Origin: Epiperipatus broadwayi
Lineage: Eukaryota > Onychophora > Udeonychophora > Euonychophora > Peripatidae
Length of the DNA stretch: 64,000 nucleotides
Direction of reading: 5' to 3'
Assembly (NCBI GenBank): GCA_028023455.1
Contig: JAQFVV010012405.1
Location: 5,793,334-5,857,333 of the forward strand
The notes beneath the pieces were generated by a model that was given only the letters and a program-made list of their open reading frames with translations, made no database searches and was not told the origin of the DNA. A program made the position numbers and the translations under genes. This document shows positions 22,865 through 35,472 of this stretch, piece by piece; the first letter of the stretch is position 1, and every line of letters starts with the position of its first letter.

Positions 22865-24527
22865 TGTACCGGGTTCGAATATGATACGATCAAAAGACTG
22901 GTCTCTTAGGCAGAGAAGAATATACTCGGAGAGTATGTACGTCCAAACGATAGCTATAAAATATATAACTAGCATTACATTTCCAGGACATAACTTCTTC
23001 TCGACTGTTGAATTCAATAACAAGTTCAAAGCACTTTTTTGTTTTGTATAAACATGGGCGCCAGTTATTTATTCAGAAGAATAAACAACACACTTTGAAC
23101 AATGGCCACTAATTCAACGCCTATACCCATGACTAGCTTAACTACTGGTAATCAATAAGAATTTATTCCTTAACTAGAGGCATAAAAGAATTGATAAAAG
23201 GATTGGTAAAAGGAATTAATGAAAAGGATTGTAAAAAGAATTGACCGACAAAATAAGGCTTAAGTTTAAAGACAATTTATTTTAATTAACATTATTAAAC
23301 TAGTTTTAAATATTTTATAAAATTTTAATAACAGAACACTGGTATTTATCTGGTGATCACGCACATATTCATTCACACACTGACATATAATAAAGTATTA
23401 AATAATATTTGATATTTAGAACACACAAATTAATAGTTCATTTTTATGTGCTATAGAGTTCATATAATTTGACTCTTGGAGGATTCACGAATGCGATGGC
23501 TACTTAGGAAGGAATATAAGAAAAAATGTTATTTACCTAGGATTTTTGGAACGTGGATACGGCTTGCTGTTAGCTGCTTCTAATGAAGTATATCTAACCG
23601 GTTAGATTTGAAGTTTCTTGAGGAGGTTTCTTTCTTATTCATCGGTATTATTACTGGAGACAGTTAAACATTGATGGAGGATTTCTAAGCTGTTACGCAG
23701 ACATTATTTCACAGGCAGATTTTGCTATTTTACTGGACTTCAGGATGGAGAATGCCCGCATGTTTCCCATGGTTTTAACACTGCATTCTTGATTGATTCC
23801 TAATAAACTGCATGATCTAGATTATACTCTGAACTGAACTCAACTGTTATCTCTGATGCAATTAACTAGACAAAATGTCTGACAAAAACTTGGCTATTTA
23901 TATATACGACGTGTTGTCATTTTAATATCCTCCAGCAATATCTGTTGTCGAAATTCCTTTGATAATCTTTTGATTACTTGTTTTTGAAGATCGTTTAATT
24001 AGTAGCCATGCAAACGTGTTGTTTTTATATTTTTAATTAGTAACCACCGCTGTGTTTTTTAATGATAACTTTCATTTATTTTTAATATTTAATACGCATA
24101 AGTTTATTTATTATTTACAATCGCACATATATATTTTACTATAAAGTTCACATTAATTTGTCATTTACACACATATATAACCCAAGATCAATCTACTATT
24201 TAGTTTTTTTAAGATGACCTTTTTCTTTTACTTAAATAAAAAGAGATTTATATTCTTTAAACTTGAAAGTCAACCTTTAACTAATAATAATAAACTCTTT
24301 ACTTCTTTTTATAAAACTTTTAGTTTAACTTTTCTAAACAAAACCCCTCTCCCCTTCTAATTAATTATTTTCTAACTTTTATTTCAAACTCTTTGACTTT
24401 TACCTTTTTCGAAAACAAACTGTAATAAAACTCTTAAACTTTTACATATTATTCTTTTTAACGAAAGATTTTTGTTTTACTAAATTTTTAGATTAAATTA
24501 TTATGTACCAACTTCGATCTCGGTACA
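22865..24527 (-). repeat. 3' LTR of the LINE-inserted element
   Basis: The part 23210-24527 matches 27310-28633 closely. The part 22865-23170 does not match the other LTR apart from the terminal TGTACCGGGTT and a GGGCGCCA block at 23055-23062. Confidence 0.8.
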
Positions 24528-25893
24528 TTACACTACCCACCGTTTGAGAGTAAAATGCGTCATTTTTGACCATTTTATCTCTGGTAACTTTAATTTTTAA
24601 TTCTAAATATTTACTGATTTTCTAAGTTTGCTTTTTATAACTTTCACTTGACATACTAAGGGCAATCTTCAATTATACTTTACTTCTTTCGATGCTGGAA
24701 ACATTGCTTACAATGGTTTGAGTCCTGGATAGTGACCATGAGGACAAACTAAATTTGTGGCACAGGGATCTTTTGGAAACAAAGAGGAAGCAGATTCGCT
24801 GACTTATACCGACTTATGCGTATGAAAATTCGAAGCTTCATTTGCCGGGTTTCTACCGGACTTGGAAAAAGAAAGGGTCGCTGCGAATGGCAGGAATTAT
24901 CAACTGTTCATTTTCGACTTACGCTTTGGAACGAGGTACGAGATATGGGGATTTTCCCCTGAAAAAGAGACTTACGACTTGCACATTTTAAAAGAAGAAT
25001 GATCTTTGACATTCCGTTACGGGTGCTAAATTTTATCCAGTCGACAGCTTTAACTTATCCTTATCTAAAACTTATTTCAATACTACCCTCTTCCCTTAAT
25101 TTCAAACCCTTATACAGTCTTAATACATAGATTGACTTTATATTTATATTATTTATCACTAATCTTACAATATTATTTTCAAACCCTTACAAACATTATT
25201 TTACATCTTTATTTAATCTTACAATACTATTCTAAACTATCATGGACATCAGTTTACATATTTATTTATATTACGATATTTTTAAACCATAAGTTTATCT
25301 TCTTATATTAACTTGTGTGTACTCAAAGAAAAACTTTTACTTTATTATGATTCATTATTATACAGATATTTTTATTTATTTTGATTATTTTAAACCATTT
25401 ATTTATTTCCTTAAATTACCTTGCGTATATTGAAAACCAACTTTTATTCTGTTACTTTATTTATTCTTTTGTTACAGATATCTTACTTATTTGTTTAACT
25501 TGATTTCATTCCACGTATTTCCGTTATCTTCCTCATTTATTTAATTCTACAAATATTACTCTAAAACCATTAATTTGACCCATTTATTTAACTTGATTTT
25601 ATTGATTTTTTTATTTATTTGAACTGTTTATTTACGAGCATTTCTTCTTAATTAATATGTGCGTGGTGTAAAAAAAATCTTTTATTTTACGAAGCCTCCG
25701 TTATTATTATTACTTTCAAACATTTAATTTATTATTATTCAGTTATTTTTAATTTTATTATCTTAGTTTTAAATAGAAGTTTCAGATTTAAACTTCTCAG
25801 ATTTATTTACGTTAGAATAATTATTTTACTCATAGTCCATTTCCGGTCCTTATTGTTTCCGTCTACTTTAATATTCCCACCCTTAACTAACTT
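24528..25893. other. Internal region of the LTR element without open frames
   Basis: No frame of note is present. A GC-richer block at about 24690-25030 stands between AT-rich arms and may be a relic of pol or untranslated DNA. Just inside the 3' LTR the minus strand reads GGTGGGTAGTGTAA, a weak polypurine-tract candidate. Confidence 0.5.
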
Positions 25894-26295
25894 TTAAACT
25901 TTGTCAGGCAGTTCTTTTTTTCTTTCTACTAACTCACTAACATAAATTATACTCCATATTCTCACTTCTATCCCTCGATTAAAATTTATTGCTTTATCTC
26001 TTTCCTTTTCCGTTCTATTTTCAACTTTGTAAATCAGAAAACCTTGATATTTAGACAAACTCTGAATTACTTCACTCTGGGAATATTTTTTTCTATGCTT
26101 TTTTTTTTTAAATCTATTTTTAAATCTATGAACACGAACGTTTACTTTAAACCTTTTATTCTTAATTCTTTGTAAAAACTCTTTTACGCTATCTTCTACC
26201 TTGAACTTATATCTCTCTTCTATTTCTTGGTCTACACTTGTTTCTACTTTATCTGTTGCAACGCTATCTGATTGTAATTCAATGTCTTTTATCAC
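25894..26295 (-). CDS. Basic, lysine-rich gag-like frame of the LTR element
   Basis: This 133-codon frame lies downstream of the coiled-coil frame on the same strand. It starts with an acidic segment (SVDQEIEERYKFKVEDSVKE). The middle is very basic (NRFKKKKHRKKYSQSE), and the end reads ERKKELPDKV. No zinc knuckle, protease or RT motif is present. Position and charge suggest a gag or an RNA-binding product, but I do not recognise the family. It may be a pseudogene. Confidence 0.4.
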   Translation of the reverse strand: MIKDIELQSDSVATDKVETSVDQEIEERYKFKVEDSVKEFLQRIKNKRFKVNVRVHRFKNRFKKKKHRKKYSQSEVIQSLSKYQGFLIYKVENRTEKERDKAINFNRGIEVRIWSIIYVSELVERKKELPDKV

Positions 26296-26368
26296 CTCAA
26301 CTTCCTGACTTTCTTTAATTAAATCTAACTATAATTTCTTGGTTCTTCTCTACCTTTACTGTTATCTC

Positions 26369-26509
26369 TCATCTTATTTCTCTTACTACTGCTCTGAGTT
26401 CCCTAATTTCTCCTTTGACCTGACTAATTTGTTCCCTCAATTCTGCCTTTAGTTCTTGTTGACTTTGTTTGAATTCTTGACGCATTTCTTCCATTATATT
26501 CATCATCAT
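26369..26509 (-). CDS. Short coiled-coil frame, gag start-like
   Basis: A 46-codon frame begins with three methionines (MMMNIMEEMRQEFKQSQQEL) and continues KAELREQISQVKGEIREL before a TGA. The glutamate/lysine-rich heptad pattern predicts a coiled coil, as at the N-terminus of some Gypsy gag proteins. It is the first frame after the PBS. It is too short for a complete gag and is probably broken by the TGA. Confidence 0.45.
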   Translation of the reverse strand: MMMNIMEEMRQEFKQSQQELKAELREQISQVKGEIRELRAVVREIR

Positions 26510-26861
26510 TCATGTCTCAGGTATTTCTTCCTCTTTTTCCATTTTTTAAAACAATATTTAAATACAAGCTGTTTATTTATTTTCTTACCAGAAACACATG
26601 ACCACTCCACCCCTTTGTCCTTTCCTCTACCCATTTCTAAATGCTTTAGTTCCATCCAAAACATCTAACTGTCTCTGATTTAAGGGAATGAATTATTTTA
26701 ACTAACATAAATAGCATAAATCTTTTTTCATTTAAAGAAAAAAGTTTCGGTCAATTCTTTTTTTAAAATTACACCACTTTAACATACGTAATTTAGCTTT
26801 CTTAAGATTTTTATTTTTAAAGAAGAAACAAAGTATTTAGTTAACTGTCTATGACAGGTTC

Positions 26862-26881
26862 GGCCCACGTTGGTTATGCCA
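26862..26881 (-). promoter_or_regulatory. Primer binding site-like sequence
   Basis: Two bases after the LTR end, the minus strand reads TGGCATAACCAACGTGGGCC. It resembles the TGGCGCCCAACGTGGGGC type of tRNA primer site common in invertebrate LTR elements, and its place right after the LTR fixes the element's orientation. Confidence 0.6.
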
Positions 26882-26883
26882 TT

Positions 26884-28633
26884 TGTACCGGGTTAAATCC
26901 GTTAGGACTCCAATCTTCTGTTCTCGCTGGGTTTATCTGTGTTCATACCTAATTTATAATATATTTATCATCTTATATTATAAATATTAGATGAACGAAC
27001 CGGCTCATTTGAGCAAAGTGAAAAATATTATTGATAGCAGAGCTGTCAACAATACCCACGATCAGATCGAGTTATGCAACGCATAACATGATCACATTTC
27101 CAGATTGTGGCCCACCTCGGCTGCTAGATTCAAACCCCTACTATCCAAACACTTTATTTGTTTAGGAGTAAACCCTGGGCGCCAACTAGTCTAAGACTAA
27201 CATGTTTGGACAGTAGACCCATAATCCAGCGCTCGAAAAATCCCTTAACTAGCTCAGTCTATTTTTAATCAATAACAGATTATACAAAATTAATGGGGAA
27301 AGAATTGATGAAAACTTTGGTAAAAGAATTGATAAAAAGGATTGTAAAAAGAATTGACTGACAAAATAAGGCTTAAGTTTAAAGACAATTTATTTTAATT
27401 AACATTATTAAACTAGTTTTAAATATTTTATAAAATTTTAATAACAGAACACTGGTATTTATCTGGTGATCACACACATATTCATTCACACACTGACATA
27501 TAATAAAGCATTAAATAATATTTGATATTTAGAACACTCAAATTAATAGTTCATTTTTATGTGCTATAGAGTTCATATAATTTGGCTCTTGGAGGATTCA
27601 TGAATGTGATGGCTACTTAGGAAGGAATATAAGAAAAAATGTTATTTACCTACGATTTTTGGAACTTGGATACTGCTTGCTGTTAGCTGCTTCTAATGAA
27701 GTATATCTAACTGGTTAGATTTGAAGTTTCTTGAGGAGGTTTCTTATTCATCGGTATTATTACTGGAGACAGTTAAACATTGTTGGAGGATTTCTAAGCT
27801 GTTACACAGACATCATTTCACGGGCAGATTTTGCTGTTTTACTGGACTTCAGGATGGAGAACGGCCGCATGTTTCCCGTGGTTTTAACACTGCATTCTTG
27901 GTCGATTCCTAATAAACTGCACAATCTAGATTATACTCTCTGAACTGAACTCAATTGTTATCTCTGATGCAATTAACTAGACTAAATGTCCGATAAAAAC
28001 TTGGTTATTTATATATACGATGTGTTGTCATTTTAATATCCTCCAGCAATATCCGTTGTCGAAATTCCTTTGATAATCTTTTGATTACGTGTTTTTGAAG
28101 ATCGTTTAATTAGTAGCCATGCAAACATGTTGTTTTTATATTTTTAATTAGTAGCCACCGCTGTGTTTTTTAATGATAACTTTCATTTATTTTTAATATT
28201 TAATACGCATAAGTTTTTTTATTATTTACAATCACACATATCTATTTTACTATAAAGTTTAATTTGTCATTTACACACATATATAATCCAAGATCAATCT
28301 ACTATTTAGTTTTTTTAAGATGACCTTTTTTTTTTACTTAAATAAAAAGAGATTTATATTCTTTAAACTTGAAAATCAACTTTCAACTAATAATAATAAA
28401 CTCTTTACTTCTTTTTATAAAACTTTTAGTTTAACTTTTCTGAACAAAACCCCTCTCCCCCTCTAATTAATTATTTTCTAACTTTTATTTTAAACTCTTT
28501 GACTTTTACCTTTTTCGAAAACAAACTGTAATAAAACTCTTAAACTTTTACATATTATTTCTTTTAACAAAAGATTTTTGTTTTACTAATTTTTTAGATT
28601 AAATTATTACGTGCCAACTTCGATCTCGGTACA
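26884..28633 (-). repeat. 5' LTR of the LINE-inserted element
   Basis: Read leftward it starts TGTACCGAGATCG at 28633 and ends AACCCGGTACA at 26884. The shared region is about 27310-28633. The other 400 bp (26884-27285) differ from the partner LTR. It too contains GGGCGCCA, at 27178-27185. Confidence 0.8.
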
Positions 28634-28637
28634 ATAT

Positions 28638-29075
28638 ATATTATATTTTTTCTTTTCTTCATAAATTGTCTTGTTTCAACAGAAATTTTGTTGGTCAATT
28701 GCTGCTCTTTTGTACCAGTTATCTTTGTCACAATTTTTAAAAGTATATCAGTTATCTCCCTATTGATTTCGTTCACATCTGTCTCATGTTAAAAATCTTA
28801 ATATTTGAAATGTGAATATTGTTTTTCTTAGTAATTTTTGTCTCTAGTTTTGCATAAACATGTATCTTATAGCTCACTAATCTATGATTACTTCCTGTGT
28901 TGAATTTATTAGGAACATTACAATTTTGAAACACATATTTTTTATTAAACAAAACATAATTCAATTTTGCTGCACCTTCATTTAGATGCTTCCATGTCTA
29001 TTTCTGTTTAGCGTTTTTCTCAAAAAAAGAATTCATAATATTTATTTTTTTCTACAAACTGCATAAGTCTATGAT
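28638..29075 (-). mobile_element. RTE-like LINE copy 1, endonuclease end and linker
   Basis: This is the upstream half of the split LINE. The minus frame 28773-28964 reads NKFNTGSNHRLVSYKI, matching the F.TGSDHRLVRAKI block at the end of the RTE apurinic-type endonuclease, with the catalytic D of SDH changed to N. The frame 28594-28776 continues with KISVETRQFMKKRK, the linker before RT. Similarity to copy 2 ends near 29075, so the copy is 5'-truncated in the endonuclease. Confidence 0.8.
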
Positions 29076-29918
29076 CTCACTGACATTTATAATTTATATG
29101 TATTAAACAACAAATTAATTATTTAAATTTAGCTAATCTAATAGTTTTATTAAATTATTTGGGTTATAATTTTCTGTTACTTCTTGTACAATGTTCTTCA
29201 CTAAGATTGATTGCATATGTATTTATACAAATATATGTAAGCATTTGTATACATATATACTTATTGTTTACATATATATATATAGAATGAATATATTACC
29301 ATATATTTTTATGTGAATGAATATTACTTGAAACTTTAATTTTAATTAAGAAAATAATAATCGAATGAGTTTTTACTTGGCGTTTCAAATGAAGATCGAG
29401 TACCAGATCTAATAGAATTGAGCTGCAACTTACTGACCTTGATTTTAGTCCACCAATCTACTATTGCACTAAACTGTGTAAGGCATTATAATAATAAATA
29501 TGTAATAATAAGCATTCTTCCTATATTTTAAGAATTTTATTATTGTCAAATATAATTATTTGTCACTCTTAAGTAAATTATTGTTGCAGTAAACTTAATT
29601 AATTTCTTTTACATTTAATGGGGAAAAGTATTCTTTTTGTAATGATCTAAGCAATAGAAATAACCAGATAAATTGTATCCATGTCTTTTATTATCAATTT
29701 CTAATTTTATTGCTATAATAGATTGTTAAATTTTTTTGAAAGTGAGAAATATTTAATGATATATTTGTGGTGTTCAAGTTTTTCTTTGCATGATTAATAT
29801 TATTATTACCTTCATACAAAGTTTAGATCAGTGGGCATCATAAAATATTGCTCATCATTCACAAGTATCACAGAATTTTAAAATATTAATTTTCTTTTTT
29901 CAAAACATTTTTTTTATA
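29076..29918. other. AT-rich non-coding DNA
   Basis: Simple TA-rich tracts occur near 29220-29285. Nothing else was recognised. Confidence 0.5.
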
Positions 29919-29920
29919 TA

Positions 29921-30914
29921 CACCTGGGTCTCGTTTTATGTGGATTATTTTAATGCGATTTTGAAGTTATGCGATTCATGTTTCTTCTTAATATCTTTCA
30001 TATTTCACTATATTTATTATATCACTATATTTATTACATATCAAGAAATTTAAATTATTAATAACTTATTTTCACTTGAAATACTTTTTTCTTTTCAAAA
30101 ATATAACGTTATATTAGCAGCTAATGTGAATATGGCCTGAAGCTGTATTTAGAATTTTAGCTTCTATGTAAATAACCTATTTATAATAATGAGTAAATAA
30201 TAATAATAGATTTATACTTACATATAAAAATATCACAATAAATATTCAAAAAAAATAAACTTTTTAAAACGTATATTTTGTTATATATAACAGAAATAAA
30301 TAATCTTTTAGATTTTTAAAATAAAAAACGAAGATTTTATAAACTGAAAATAATCTTTCTAATGATAATGTATAATCTTTTTGTTTTGATTTTCATCTCA
30401 TTTTTTAAATATAGAAACAGAAAACCATTAACACAGCATAAGACTGAAAGTGGCGCTAGTTGTACATCACATCCCGAATAAAAATAAAGTGGCTAACAGG
30501 TTTCTCTGGGCATAATTGCTGAGAGATTCTTGACTTCGTTTAAGGAGAAGCTACAATACATCACATCGAATCTGATTTTTTTCCAGTTTACAAACGAATG
30601 CTAGCGGTAATGGTTAAAATATGTATGAAAAATGTAAAATTAAATATTGTAGTTAATAAAAAAGTAAAAAAAGTTTGTCTGGTATTAATTTTTTTCAAAT
30701 ATTTGAAATTTTTTATTAGTCATACTTTATTTGCTTATTTTTTTAATGCGAATTTTAAAGTAATTTTTCTTTGTTGCTTTGCTTTTATGCGAATTCTGAA
30801 AATTACAGATCCTATCCCCCATTTTTCAAGGTAAGTTAAGTCTATTTTTGTGCGATTTTTTTTAATGCAGGTTTTCTGTGGAACCTATCTACCGCATAAA
30901 ATTAGACCCACGTG
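29921..30914 (-). mobile_element. pogo/Tigger-like element, copy 1
   Basis: The left end is CACCTGGGTCTCGTTTTATG, and the complement of the right end is CACGTGGGTCTAATTTTATG. TA flanks both ends (29919-29920 and 30915-30916). Just inside, the complement of the right end reads TAGATAGGTTCC and AAAACCTGCA, as in copy 2 at 47268. The C-x-x-x-CTCGTTTTA-x-GCG start resembles Tigger termini. No transposase frame survives. The frame at 30598-30834 is AT-rich noise within the element. Confidence 0.75.
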
Positions 30915-30916
30915 TA

Positions 30917-33900
30917 CTATAATGCATACAATTTTATTTTAGATTTGTAATAAATCTCACTTGTATCACAAAATGAACACTATTATCAAAAAACATTTAA
31001 TGTAAATTGAAAATTCTGTTTATGGTTATATACATAAATATGCACACTTACAAATATTAATTATATTTGTTATAAGTAACTCTTTATAAATTAATTCTTC
31101 TTAATTTTTAGCATATAGAAAGTCTTTAAATTATCTTTGACATTTAAAGTCAAAGTAATGCATATAGCCCACGGGCTGCATTTTGTTTATGCATAATGTA
31201 GATATTTCAAAACATAATATATACACTCTTCTCTTTTTTTTTAAATTAGCCCTGATAAAAAATATATATATCCCCTTTTTATTCCATTTTCTCCCTCCAA
31301 AATTCTATCAAAAAAAAAAAAAAAAAAAATAAAAATAAAAAACTATTGAAATCAGTTCACTTTTTCATCTCTGACTTCTATAATCATATATTCTATAGTG
31401 TTTTAATTGGGCCCTATAAATTAAATACATAACAGAATGACATTATTGCTTGGGGATCTATAAAAGGTTTGAGCACTGGAAGTGGAATTAATCCAAGTCT
31501 GATAATCAACCACTGCAATAAATCATGCTGGGCATTGTCCTTACAATATTATGTTTACTCTCAAAATGCCTCATCACATAACTACATATTGTTTTAATGT
31601 TTGTCATTTTAAATGTGAAGTGTATTTTAATATTAAGGAATATTCTATTTTATACATGTAATTAAAATCCCCTTATATTGGTTCCTGAAATTAATTAACT
31701 GTTGCAGAGAAGAACTGAAAAACAAGCTGGAATATTCAGTCATATTATGAACCTAGCTATACAAATCTTTCCAGAATGATTGTTTAAACTTAAAACTAAT
31801 AATATCTATGATAAGCAGTGAAAATTTTATATACAAGCATTTTTTTTTTTTTTTACAGAATATGGCTTTTTCAAAATAGAAATCTTGTACAGTATAAGAA
31901 AGTAAAAAAGAAATAATCACAACTTTATTGCAACAATCTTTTGGCAAGTGGCCGTGATATCATGCAGATATATATTATAATAATCAAATGTTGGCAGTTA
32001 CATTTGAATGCCTATTTCCTTACATTATCACTGGCTTTATAGTAACAGTAATTCATGCTGATTGATAATTTAAGGCAATATACAGCTACATTTGTACCAT
32101 GAACGTTTTCCAAGACTCAATTGCATGAAATCTCAAAAAAAAAAACTTTCAATGTATATAATTATCATAGCATGTTTGAAAGTCGTTTTATAAGTGAGAA
32201 TATTGTTAGACAATTTTATTGTGCTTAATCGCAAAATTTTAACAGAAGAATATAAGTATTTATATGATCAAATCTTGACGTGTATTTATTTGGCAAAGAA
32301 AGATAATGGTGAAATAATTTCTAAAGTAAAATTAAATTTATTAATGTAGCAAAATAATAACATAATAATAATACTGATGATGATTGTTATGGAATAAAGA
32401 TCTCTTTCCCAAAATCATCTACTAATTAAAAGTTATTAATTTAAAAAAATGAATGTAATTCTTTAATATAATTATTATTTTTTTAATAAATCTATTTCAC
32501 TCGCTTCATATTTGAAGTTATGCTCTGTTTGCATGAATGTGATTCTTTCTTGAAGCGAAATTTGTTCTCAGTTTTATGCCTCTGAAATAGATATTAATCT
32601 ATTAATTAAATTTTGAATTTTATTACATAGCATGAGATTTAGTTTGGATATTGATGTAAGTGTACTGATAGTTTGTTACACATTGTTAGTAGACATTGTG
32701 ATTCAGGTGATATAAATAATTTATTTATATTTTTGTTTGATCTATAGTAAAAATATTAGAACAATATATATGTTATATGAATCGTCATTATAGATAAATA
32801 AAAAGTTTTAAAACTCTTGAATAATAATGGATTATAGACATTTAATTCAAATGCTATAAATCTTCAAACAAGCGAATGATATCTCACATGATGTGATCTA
32901 CAACAGTAGTCTGTACTTCTGTCCTGGTAACTGATAATAATGAGATCTACTGCATTGTTGTAATTTTCAGTATATAAGGATCTATTTTTCTTTTAATGTA
33001 CATAGTTATTTCAACAACATGTATTTAAATTGCTAATGATATTTTGTCATCCACCTTGCATTAAAAGCAATATTTATATTCATTTTTCAGATATGCATAA
33101 ATAAAGTTTGTTTAGGTCCGTTTTTTTTTTTCCTGACTGTCCTCCTAATACAACTTTAAAAAGAAAAAAAAAGTTAAGATCTCAGTGTTCAGTGATTTAT
33201 TGTTTCATTAGATCATCTTTATGATAGGACATATTTCTTTATTAAATATATAAAATATATGACATACCTGTTTCACTTAAACATCCATTGAACTAAATAA
33301 ATATTAAAATATTTGCTTTATTATATTAACTTGTGTAATCTTACTTTATCATATTAAAAAAAAACGTTTTAAATACTACTGCGTGTTTAATCTATTTTAA
33401 ATAAACAATATATTTTAAAGAAATTTAATTGCTTTCATTATTTAATTTGAACATTTCAATTTAAATAAATTACTATTAGTTTTATTAGTAATTTATTTAA
33501 TAATTGAAGATACGAAGGGAAAACAAATTATATATTTATTTACAAGAATAATTACACATAAAATTAAAATGATTGGTTCTGATTGAAAATCTGTATGACT
33601 TAAAAAAAATTATTTCTTAAACATGCATTTCATTATGATTTATTAAAAAAGAATTATAATGTTAAATTTTATATTTTCTATCTGGGATATAAATAAAGTA
33701 AATATTATTTAAAATCAAATAATAATTAAGATTTAAAAAAATACTTTAAATTATGAAATATTACTAAATAATGAAGCATATTTTTGAAATTTCCATTCTG
33801 TTAATAATGAATTTAAGAAATAACATATGATTTGGAAATTTTCTTGATATTTTGTAGATTATTTAAATGAGGTTTTGCATATAGTAATTAAAAAATATGA

Positions 33901-35464
33901 ATATAAATATAAGTTAACATTATTGACATTAGTTTTGATCTGTACATATTTAAAATTTCACTTAATTTTAGGTTCATTTATTTTATTTGTATTTTTACAT
34001 TCAAATGATTTAAAAGTAAGGCTTTCGTATTTATTTAAAAAATTTTCATTTTGCCAATGAAATAACAATAGACATAATTACTTGAAGAAGTATATTAGAA
34101 AAGAATAAATTTCTCAGCAGACCATATCACTTTGAGTACTTTTAGTTGTTATATTATTAAATTGTGTAGTAAATGATAGTAACAATTTAGCAAAGATTCA
34201 TTAAGAGATTTTTATAAGTAATAATCATGAATAATAATTTTAAAATATTTAATTTTAAATTATTTGCAGAGTTTGAGTGAGTGTTTTTCATCCTTGGACT
34301 TTAACCTCAGCATTCTACCTCAGTAGAAGATGATAGATGAGAATATTGTTTTAAATAAACAGCAACAAAAGTAATTTTCAAACTAATCTGAAATATTTTT
34401 TTTTAGAGTCTGTATTTTAAAACTATCTGTCCTAATTTTTAAGACAATCAATTTCTATAGAAATTTTGAAGAATTTTTTTTCCCTCTTGTTCACATCACT
34501 TATAATAAAACTCTTGAGAGTTAACAATTGATTTAAATATGCATCTGTTGATAATATTAAAAGCATTAAAATACATATAAATATTTAATAACATTAAATA
34601 CAAATATATTATTTGTTGTTATATTAAAGTTATTTATTATTGAGTAGATTTTTGTCTAGATTCCTTGTTAATAATTTTTTTGTAAAAAGGATTTGAATTT
34701 AAATATTTTGATTTAGCTTGCATACTTATAAAATAAAATACATTCATGTGTATATGTATTTATTTATTTGGTGGATAATGTCATATTTTTCACTGTGTAT
34801 TTGTTGTCTTATTCATTTAATATCTAGTAATATTTTATTAATAATTTTCAATTTTATCTAAATTAATTATTAATTGAACTTTAATGTAAACAAAATATTT
34901 CTCTTTTAAACCCTTTATTTCCCAACTCGTTTACTTTAAATATTAATAGGTAATTCTTTAATGTATTTTAAATTTTGGGAAATAATATATATATATTTTT
35001 AAGTGTGATTAGGTATTTAAAACAATGATCATGAAATAGTATAAATATCTGAGCATTTCAATATAGAATAGTAATTATCTCTTTAGATAATGTTTTTATC
35101 TAAAAGTTATCCTCTGAAGAGACTTATTTAGAATTGGGAGGATGAAATATGAAAGATTACTGGATTAGTGTAAAAAAGAACAATTTATAAAAGATCTTTG
35201 TGGAAAATTAATAGAGACTAATGTTAATCCTGCAGTGGTTGTTAGTGGTTAAAAATTATGATATACATTTAATAACCATTAATTATTGTAGCATTTGAGA
35301 TTTATGTTGTATGGGTATGTGGGTGGTTAATCATCTTTTGGAGCTATTTAATTTAAAGTTTTCCAAACAAGTAATATTTTGATGGACCAAGTGGGGATCA
35401 TGCTTGATCATAAATATATAACAGTCCAATCTTTCATAAAGCACTATTAATATATGAAAGAATC
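30917..35464. other. AT-rich non-coding DNA
   Basis: A weak tRNA-like retroposon trace occurs at 31470-31550, and an A run at 31310-31330. No genes were recognised. The frames at 31753-31947 and 33875-34060 are low-complexity. Confidence 0.5.
31470..31550 (+). repeat. Weak SINE-like repeat, related to 38363-38450
   Basis: TTTGAGCACTGGAAGTGG and CCACTGCAATAAATC correspond to TTCAAGCACTGGAAATGCC and CATTGCAGTAAATCCC at 38363-38450. This copy lacks a good B box. Confidence 0.35.
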
Positions 35465-35472
35465 ATATACAT

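Larger units (their letters stand above)
22865..28633 (-). mobile_element. LTR retrotransposon without recognisable pol, inserted in the LINE
   Basis: The element starts TGTACCGGG and ends CTCGGTACA, flanked by ATAT at 22861-22864 and 28634-28637, and exactly interrupts the LINE. Its two LTRs (22865-24527 and 26884-28633) share about 1.35 kb. The minus orientation is set by a PBS-like site at 26862-26881 next to the right LTR and by gag-like coiled-coil frames reading leftward. About 1.36 kb between 24528 and 25893 holds no open frame, and no RT, RNase H or integrase motif was seen. It therefore looks like a non-autonomous or deleted element. The PBS resembles those of Gypsy elements, but the class is inferred. 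Confidence 0.8.

Noticed and set aside
22733-23029. 98-codon minus-strand open frame
   Set aside because: It crosses the junction between the LTR element and the LINE at 22865, so it is a chance fusion. Only its C-terminal part is LINE peptide.
26456-26668. 70-codon + strand frame rich in F and H
   Set aside because: It is antisense to the gag-like coiled-coil frame of the LTR element.
27721-27943. Two overlapping + strand frames in the right LTR
   Set aside because: They lie inside LTR sequence that also occurs at 23.6-23.8 kb, where the frames are disrupted. No protein family is visible.
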